From contig JBCCTJ010000038.1 of NCBI GenBank assembly GCA_039198585.1, positions 1 through 7,611 on the forward strand: DNA of 7,611 nucleotides, read 5' to 3'. Source of the stretch: JBCCTJ01 sp039198585. GTDB lineage: Bacteria; Bacteroidota; Bacteroidia; Cytophagales; Amoebophilaceae. Of the stretch, positions 1 through 5,267 are shown in pieces; within the stretch, counting starts at the first letter, position 1; each line of letters starts with the position of its first letter. A program made the translations under genes and the position numbers. The notes beneath the pieces were generated by a model. That model saw only the letters and a list, made by a program, of their open reading frames with translations, ran no database searches and was not told the origin of the DNA.

Positions 1-257
1 GAATAAGTAGCAGATCGAATCAAGAGAACTCCTCCAATGATACCTAATCCTATTAAAATATATTTTTTATACTGTGGTGATATCTTGTGATGTGAATCAT
101 TATTGCTCCCAAGTGCTTTTTGATAAGAAGCAACATTTGGCGTTTCATGATTAATTTGCGGCTGGCTCCACATGGGACAAATGACAAAAAAAGTAAGCAG
201 AGCAACGCATCTTTTAGTTGTCTTTGTACAATTAAGTATAAATATTACGTTTTGCAA
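1..257 (-). CDS. N-terminal part of a putative exported, membrane-anchored protein of unknown function (runs off left edge)
   Basis: I do not recognise this protein. The minus-strand frame is open from about 330 to the left edge. Counted from a TTG at 257, a basic stretch (KTTKR, residues 12-16) is followed by a hydrophobic run (VALLTFFVICPMW, 18-30) and then SQPQ. This resembles a Sec signal peptide with a Bacteroidota-style glutamine after the cleavage site. A polar segment of about 30 residues follows, then a clear membrane helix (YILIGLGIIGGVLLI, 66-80) at the edge. The layout suggests an exported protein, or one with a short periplasmic segment between two membrane spans. The start is unsettled: there is no in-frame ATG before 173, which would cut off the hydrophobic segment. 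An ATG at 210 is one frame away, separated by a run of seven T. Either TTG is used, or the gene is frameshifted or decayed. A TAnnTTTG-like element lies at 285-292. Confidence 0.5.
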   Translation of the reverse strand, partial: MQNVIFILNCTKTTKRCVALLTFFVICPMWSQPQINHETPNVASYQKALGSNNDSHHKISPQYKKYILIGLGIIGGVLLIRSATY

Positions 258-284
258 GTCTATTTTTTTTGAAAAAAAGCAGGA

Positions 285-292
285 CAAATATA
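285..292 (-). promoter_or_regulatory. Possible Bacteroidota -7 promoter element (TATATTTG)
   Basis: On the minus strand this reads TATATTTG, an exact match to the Bacteroidota -7 consensus TAnnTTTG. It lies about 28 bases ahead of the possible TTG start at 257. No clear TTTG-like -33 element is seen about 20 bases upstream. A match of this kind is expected by chance every few kilobases in AT-rich DNA, so only its position supports it. Confidence 0.3.
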
Positions 293-370
293 CAAAATTA
301 ATGGGGATTACGAATCTTGGATATGCATAGTTTATAGGCAGAACCTACCAAAAAAAGTGGGAAGGTATAA

Positions 371-850
371 TTAATTCTGTTTTTTCGCAAGGTATTGAAA
401 ATTGGTTACTGCATATTTCTGCCAATAATTGGCTTCGAAATCTTTAATAATCATAAAAATCAAATCAAGTAAACTTTCTTCTTGCTAAAAGCTAATTTTG
501 GTTTTAGTGATCTTCCGAATTTGCCTATTCAAATTCTCAATCGAGTTGGTTGTATATACCATACGCCTGACTTCAACAGAATAATCTATATACGTCAAAT
601 AATCATTAATATAGTCCTCATCAAGCAATTTGGTTACTGGACGTCCATACGCTTCTTTCCACTTATCTACAAAATTTTTTATCTTAGCACGAGCTTTTTG
701 TTTGCTACTTTCGGCACTAAAATTATTGAATGCTTCTTTCAAATCAGAAGAAAAAGCACTTTTGTCCTTAGGTCTTACTTTGTTGAGTAAATTACCTTGT
801 AAGTGGACTACACATTTCTGAATATTTGCCCTACGTACTAGAATAGTCAT
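371..850 (-). pseudogene. IS256/Mutator-family transposase, C-terminal remnant with internal stop
   Basis: This is the C-terminal part of a transposase_mut (IS256-family) enzyme, which in intact form is about 400 residues. From the ATG at 850, the CxxH motif that follows the second catalytic aspartate in this family is visible (CVVH, residues 13-16). It is followed by a helical stretch and the diagnostic block EVRRMVYTTNSIENLNRQ (93-110), which contains a conserved glutamate (E105), then RKITKTK. The frame meets TAG at 485-487. Beyond it the same frame continues with transposase-like EESLLDLIFMIIKDFE to a TAA at 371-373, so the TAG looks like a nonsense mutation. The front half, including the first catalytic aspartates, is missing; upstream the frame is closed by TGA at 881-883. 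No inverted repeats were identified. It cannot be active and is best read as decayed IS debris between the left-edge gene and polA. Confidence 0.88.
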
Positions 851-875
851 ATTAAAGATGCTATCTCTTCTTAAA

Positions 876-894
876 CTAATTCATATAGAATTAG
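876..894. repeat. Perfect 7-bp inverted repeat (CTAATTC-ATATA-GAATTAG)
   Basis: The arms at 876-882 and 888-894 are perfectly complementary around a 5-base loop. It lies about 60 bases downstream of the polA stop and about 25 bases outside the start of the transposase remnant. In the polA direction it is followed by TTTAAG, a poor U-tract. It could be a weak polA terminator or a scar at the edge of the IS remnant. A second imperfect palindrome (GCTA...ACAATTGT...TAGC) lies at 925-945, just after polA. Neither is a convincing intrinsic terminator. Confidence 0.35.
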
Positions 895-951
895 CAGATC
901 GATGTTAAACTTTATCATCACTAGGCTAATATACAATTGTGTAGCATCCGT

Positions 952-3714
952 TTAATGGGCTTTTAACCAGTTATCGCCTATCCCAATAGTTACCTCAATC
1001 GGAACACGGAGCTCCTTTTCGTCTTCCATAATCCTGCGTATATTGGTTACAGCTTTTTCTACCTCCGATTGATGCACTTCGAATATGAGTTCGTCATGTA
1101 CCTGTAAGATCATGCGTACTGCTACCTGAGTATCACGGATCCACTGCGTAATACGCACCATAGCTCCTTTAATTAATTCTGCGGCAGTACCCTGGATAGG
1201 CATATTGATAGCATTACGCTCTGCAAAGCTTCGTGTAGTAGCATTCCGCGAATTGATATCAGGTAAGAAGCGTTTACGTCCCCATAGTGTTTTTACATAC
1301 CCTTCTTTTTTAGCTTCTGCAATCATTCTCTCCATATAGATTTTTACTTTAGGAAATCGTTCAAAATAGGCTTCAATAATCTTACTAGCTTCGCTGCGAG
1401 CAATCTCTAAACGTTCTCCTAGTCCATATGCCGATATACCGTAAATAATGCCAAAGTTGACCATCTTAGCTTTTCTTCTCATCTCAGGTGTGACCTGATC
1501 ACCTGCTATTTGCTCGATATGTGAAGCAGTCAAACTGTGAATGTCTACATGATTCTCGAAAGCTTCAAGCATATGTTCATCTTCAGAAAAATGGGCCATC
1601 AGGCGTAGTTCTATTTGAGAGTAGTCAACACAAAGAAGAGTATGACTTGCATCTTCTGCTATAAAGGCCTTCCGAATCAAGCGCCCCCGCTCTGTTCGTA
1701 TAGGGATGTTCTGTAGATTAGGCTTGACTGAGCTAAGACGACCCGTAGTGACAATACCCTGTTGATAAGAGGTATGAACCCGTCCATCCAGAGGACTTGC
1801 CAGCTCTGGTAGTTTATCCACATAAGTAGACTTCAATTTCTTTAACTCTCTGTATGCCAAAATAGCAGGAATGATCGCATGCTTTTTCTTTAGCTTATTG
1901 AGTACAGCCTCATTCGTAGTATACTGCCCTGTTTTGGTTTTAGCTGCTTTTTCTACAATCCTCATCTTGCTGAAAAGAACTTCTCCCAGTTGCTTGGGAG
2001 AGTCTATGTTAAAGTTGAATCCAGCCTTTCCGTGAATAGAGGCTGTTAATTTGCTGAGGTCTTCATTCAGGTGTTGACTAATATCATACAACATCTGGCT
2101 ATCTATTGCAATGCCTGCGCGTTCCATGTCTACCAAAATTGGTATTAAGGGCATCTCTATTTCATAAAAAAGTGAAGCCATACCTTCCTGCTCTATTTTA
2201 GGCAAAAATAATTGATAGAGCTGCCAAGTAATATCTGCATCTTCACTCGCATACGTCACTAACTGATCTAAAGGTACTGATGCCATACTTTTTTGTTGTT
2301 TATTTTTTTCACCTATTAAAGAGCTAATTTCGACAGGAGCATATTCAAGATATTGATTAGCTAGTGCGGTTAAGCTATGCTGCCCTGCTGGTGCTAGCAG
2401 ATGATGGGCTAGCATAGTATCGAAAAATGGGCCAGCGGGTAGCACATTGTATTGAGCTAGTACACTCAGATCATATTTTAAGTTATGCCCTACCTTAGTG
2501 ATAGTAGGATTATTAAAAAGTGGCTTTAATAGGTTCCAGTAAGGCTTCATATCTTCCTTTTTTTCAGGCATGGTAAGATAAAATGCTTCCTTAGCACGAT
2601 AGGAAAAGGCAATCCCTAAAAGACGTGCTTGATGAGGATCTAATCCTGTAGTCTCAGTATCAAAACAAAATCCTTTTTGCTGATGTAGCTTTTGTACAAG
2701 TTGCTGACAATCCCCCACATTATCTATAAGCTCGTAGCTAGCACCTGATGTCTTGATGGTAGTCAAATGATCTGTCAGACTGACTATATCGAGTCCACTC
2801 TCTCCTAAAAGATCTAACTGTTGATTCGAATTACTTTTTTTACCTAGGATTCGTTGGGCCAAAGACCTGAACTCTAGCTTTTTAAAGATAGGTAATAATG
2901 CACTTATTTGAGGCTCTTTATATTCCGCTTCTTCCCAAGTAAGATCAATGGATAGGTTCGTATTGATCTTTGCTAGTTTTTTCGATATAATAGCTACCTC
3001 TTGTTGTTCCTTTATGTTTTGCTGATAGGTCCCTTTTAGTTCATGCAAGTGTGCCAATAGATTTTCTAGCGATCCATAAGTTTGAATCAACTTTTGGGCT
3101 CTTTTTGGCCCTATTCCTTTTATCCCAGGAATATGATCTGATGCATCACCTGCCAAAGCAATCATATCTGTGATTTGCTCTACGCGATCAATACCCCATG
3201 CTTCTTGTACTTCTTGCGCTCCCCATATGACACTTGGTCTACCGCCCAAAGATGGCTTATAAAGCTCTACATTGGTATTGACAAGTTGTCCTAAGTCCTT
3301 ATCTGGTGTTACAATGTAGACATGAAATTTTGCTGCGGCAGCTTGCATGGCCAGTGCACCAATAATATCATCTGCTTCCTGTCCAGGCAGAGCAACCAAA
3401 GGAATGCCAAAGCCTGCTACAATCTCCTTGATATAGGGGATACCTGCTGATATACTTTCTGGTTGCTCTTCTCGATGTTCTTTATAAGGAGGATACATTT
3501 TGTGCCGCCATGTTGGCTCTCGACTGTCGAAAGCAACAACAGCATGACTTGGGTCGAGCTGTTGCAAGACGTCTACGAGGCTATTGGTAAAGCCTAGAAT
3601 AACACTTGTATCTACTCCCTCTTTCGTAACGCGAGGGTTTTTATAAAGGGCGAAATGCGCTCGATAAATCAATGCCATCGCATCGACTAGAATTATTTGT
3701 TTAGAAGCACTCAT
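952..3714 (-). CDS. polA: DNA polymerase I (5'-nuclease, 3'-5' proofreading exonuclease and polymerase)
   Basis: A complete 920-residue family A DNA polymerase (E. coli: 928). It fills gaps and removes RNA primers during lagging-strand synthesis and repair. The 5'-nuclease domain (about 1-290) has the metal ligands D11, D63, E113, D115, D116, D138, D140, D190 and D193, and a helix-hairpin segment GIKGIGPKRAQKLI (197-210). The exonuclease domain (about 330-510) keeps all proofreading residues: D352 and E354 (FDTETTGLD), D415 (HNLKYD) and the Y488-xxx-D492 motif. The polymerase domain shows TGRLSSVKPNLQN (657-669), motif A DYSQIELR (697-704), the O-helix R746, K750, F754 and Y758, and motif C QVHDE (871-875). 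F754 matches the Phe that favours dNTPs over ddNTPs. The ATG at 3714 gives the expected N-terminus. No Shine-Dalgarno sequence is seen, as is common in Bacteroidota. It is divergent from the reductase gene, and no defect is visible. Confidence 0.98.
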   Translation of the reverse strand: MSASKQIILVDAMALIYRAHFALYKNPRVTKEGVDTSVILGFTNSLVDVLQQLDPSHAVVAFDSREPTWRHKMYPPYKEHREEQPESISAGIPYIKEIVAGFGIPLVALPGQEADDIIGALAMQAAAAKFHVYIVTPDKDLGQLVNTNVELYKPSLGGRPSVIWGAQEVQEAWGIDRVEQITDMIALAGDASDHIPGIKGIGPKRAQKLIQTYGSLENLLAHLHELKGTYQQNIKEQQEVAIISKKLAKINTNLSIDLTWEEAEYKEPQISALLPIFKKLEFRSLAQRILGKKSNSNQQLDLLGESGLDIVSLTDHLTTIKTSGASYELIDNVGDCQQLVQKLHQQKGFCFDTETTGLDPHQARLLGIAFSYRAKEAFYLTMPEKKEDMKPYWNLLKPLFNNPTITKVGHNLKYDLSVLAQYNVLPAGPFFDTMLAHHLLAPAGQHSLTALANQYLEYAPVEISSLIGEKNKQQKSMASVPLDQLVTYASEDADITWQLYQLFLPKIEQEGMASLFYEIEMPLIPILVDMERAGIAIDSQMLYDISQHLNEDLSKLTASIHGKAGFNFNIDSPKQLGEVLFSKMRIVEKAAKTKTGQYTTNEAVLNKLKKKHAIIPAILAYRELKKLKSTYVDKLPELASPLDGRVHTSYQQGIVTTGRLSSVKPNLQNIPIRTERGRLIRKAFIAEDASHTLLCVDYSQIELRLMAHFSEDEHMLEAFENHVDIHSLTASHIEQIAGDQVTPEMRRKAKMVNFGIIYGISAYGLGERLEIARSEASKIIEAYFERFPKVKIYMERMIAEAKKEGYVKTLWGRKRFLPDINSRNATTRSFAERNAINMPIQGTAAELIKGAMVRITQWIRDTQVAVRMILQVHDELIFEVHQSEVEKAVTNIRRIMEDEKELRVPIEVTIGIGDNWLKAH

Positions 3715-3768
3715 AAATTTGTTATATCAATAATTAGCAACAAAGCGTGTTCTACTTGACCAAACTAC

Positions 3769-3776
3769 TATCTTTG
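3769..3776 (+). promoter_or_regulatory. Possible -7 element for the reductase gene (TATCTTTG)
   Basis: TATCTTTG is an exact match to the Bacteroidota TAnnTTTG -7 consensus, about 70 bases ahead of the ATG at 3847. A TTG at 3756-3758 is too close to serve as the -33 element, and no better one is seen. The call rests on one half of the promoter and on location. Confidence 0.35.
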
Positions 3777-3801
3777 CCTTGTGCGTAAGTTATCCAAAAC
3801 A

Positions 3802-3809
3802 CAAATATA
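3802..3809 (-). promoter_or_regulatory. Possible -7 element for polA (TATATTTG)
   Basis: The minus strand reads TATATTTG here, an exact TAnnTTTG match, about 88 bases ahead of the polA ATG at 3714. A convincing -33 TTTG is not seen upstream. Together with the plus-strand element at 3769-3776 it would make two promoters that face each other and whose first transcribed bases overlap slightly. Confidence 0.33.
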
Positions 3810-3846
3810 ACTATATAGCTATCACGAGATAGTATAATACTATGCT

Positions 3847-4869
3847 ATGTTATCCGTTACTGTACAAAGTATTATTCAAGAAACCTCTGACACCATTACA
3901 TTGGTATTAGATACAGGGAGCGCTCTCTTTCATTACCAAGCAGGGCAGTATATTACACTTTTACTCGCTATTGATAACGAACCCTATTATCGCTCTTATT
4001 CACTTTGTACAGCGCCTTATGTAGACCAAATGCCAGCTATTACAATCAAAAAAGTCTCTGGCGGAAAAGTCTCTAATTACTTGCATGAACATATTCGTGA
4101 AGGAGATATCTTAGAAGTAATTCCTCCTCAGGGGCATATGACTTTATCCGCTAAACGTAACCAAGTCAAGCATCTCTTTTTAATTGCTGGTGGAAGTGGC
4201 ATTACCCCACTATATAGTATTCTGAAAAGCGCTCTTGATCAGGAAGCGCATACCACTATTCATTTGGTCAATGCCAATCGCCATGAAAATGCTATTATTT
4301 ATAGAAGACAATTAAAAGCATGGCAAAGTCAATATCCGAATCGCTTGCAAGTCTCCCATATTTTAAGCCAACCTAGTGAACTCTGGCAGGGAATAGCAGG
4401 TCGTCTTACGCCTACTAGGCTAGCACAATGGATAGCAGATCATGAACTATCTACTACAGACTATTACATCTGTGCACCCCAAGGTCTTACGCAAATGTCA
4501 GTTGATACCTTACTTGCTCATGGCGTGGCGCCAATCTCTATTCATCGAGAGTCTTTTGGTACTTCTCAGCAGCACAAGAGTGTAGATAGTGTAGAAGCAG
4601 AAGTGACCCTTGCTGTAGGAAGTTATGAAGAAATATATACTGTATCAGCAGGGGAAACTGTATTGGAGGCTGCGCTTAATGAAGGAATCTATACATTACC
4701 TTATTCTTGTATGAGTGGCACTTGCAATAGCTGTAGAGCAAAATGTACTAAGGGTAAGGTTCATATGGAAACAGATGAGGGTCTCTCTGAACAAGAAAAA
4801 AAAGAGGGCTATATACTGACCTGCGTGGCACGCCCTCTTACAAAAGAGGTAGAACTAGAAATCGATTAA
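3847..4869 (+). CDS. NAD(P)H-dependent FAD/[2Fe-2S] oxidoreductase, PaaE-type ferredoxin reductase
   Basis: A 340-residue cytoplasmic electron-transfer protein that should pass electrons from NAD(P)H through FAD to a plant-type [2Fe-2S] centre and on to a partner. The FAD-binding barrel (about 1-100) has the RSYS motif (49-52) and GKVSNYL (73-79). The nucleotide-binding domain (about 105-240) has IAGGSGITP (113-121) and YYICAP (206-211), where CAP replaces the commoner CGP. The C-terminal ferredoxin domain (about 250-340) carries all four cluster cysteines, C288, C293, C296 and C326, in the Cx4Cx2Cx29C spacing. Domain order and length match PaaE, the reductase of phenylacetyl-CoA epoxidase, and related oxygenase reductases. 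No oxygenase subunit is nearby, so the partner is unknown and a general ferredoxin/flavodoxin reductase role is equally possible. The ATG at 3847 starts directly on the first strand of the barrel; an ATG at 3842 is out of frame. It is divergent from polA. Confidence 0.93.
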   Translation: MLSVTVQSIIQETSDTITLVLDTGSALFHYQAGQYITLLLAIDNEPYYRSYSLCTAPYVDQMPAITIKKVSGGKVSNYLHEHIREGDILEVIPPQGHMTLSAKRNQVKHLFLIAGGSGITPLYSILKSALDQEAHTTIHLVNANRHENAIIYRRQLKAWQSQYPNRLQVSHILSQPSELWQGIAGRLTPTRLAQWIADHELSTTDYYICAPQGLTQMSVDTLLAHGVAPISIHRESFGTSQQHKSVDSVEAEVTLAVGSYEEIYTVSAGETVLEAALNEGIYTLPYSCMSGTCNSCRAKCTKGKVHMETDEGLSEQEKKEGYILTCVARPLTKEVELEID

Positions 4870-5267
4870 AAATTTTTTGGCTGTGCTCATCAAAAAAAGC
4901 AATAACCGATTGCCCAAGTTGCTCCTTTAGCAGTAAGAGTATGTCAGAACTAATACAAACCCTACTCCAACAGAATAGCTGAAATAGCCTCCCCTAATTA
5001 AAGAGAATAATAGAGGGCAGTCAAGAGGATACGAAACTGTAAAAATGATTCAAAAATAGCTACATAGGCGACTCGATTAACATTTTGCTAGATAAGAATT
5101 ATAAAAGTTCCAGAAAATGAAGAAAAGTACTAAAAAGTGGAAGTCTTTATCTCTTTTTGGGTTATGGATATGAAAGGGAAACCTGTCTAGAGCTCACATA
5201 AATTTTTTTGAAACAACAACGTCTCTACTCCTGACTGCACCTAAATATAGCCATTTCATCAGTCGGG
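4870..5267. other. Non-coding spacer between convergent genes
   Basis: About 400 bases separate the stop of the reductase from the stop of the repeat protein, long for a convergent junction. All six frames are broken by frequent stops. A run TTTTTTG...CAAAAAA at 4873-4897 can form a 7-bp stem with an 11-base loop directly after the reductase stop, but it has one G-C pair and no following T-tract on the plus strand. No tRNA, transposase motif or convincing terminator was seen. The AT-rich, stop-filled composition fits degraded sequence, though no parent gene could be recognised. Confidence 0.6.

Noticed and set aside
482..821. Plus-strand open frames opposite the transposase remnant
   Set aside because: They are antisense shadows of the transposase frame, which has clear family motifs; the plus-strand translations show no domain or credible start context.
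8..902. Direct repeat TAGCAGATCGA at 8-18 and 892-902
   Set aside because: An 11-base match within 7.6 kb is expected several times by chance, and the flanks do not extend it, so it is not taken as an IS target duplication.
4873..4897. TTTTTTG...CAAAAAA hairpin after the reductase stop
   Set aside because: The stem is nearly all A-T, the loop is 11 bases, and no T-tract follows on the plus strand, so it does not qualify as an intrinsic terminator.
4860..4993. Minus-strand open stretch containing LKEQLGQSVIAFFDEHSQ
   Set aside because: It reads like protein but has no start codon, is closed by a stop at 4994-4996 and runs into the antisense of the reductase 3' end; too short and unsupported to call.
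5117..5173. 18-codon plus-strand frame starting MKKSTKKWKSL
   Set aside because: The basic start resembles a signal-peptide beginning, but it ends after 18 codons with no hydrophobic core, promoter or homologous continuation.
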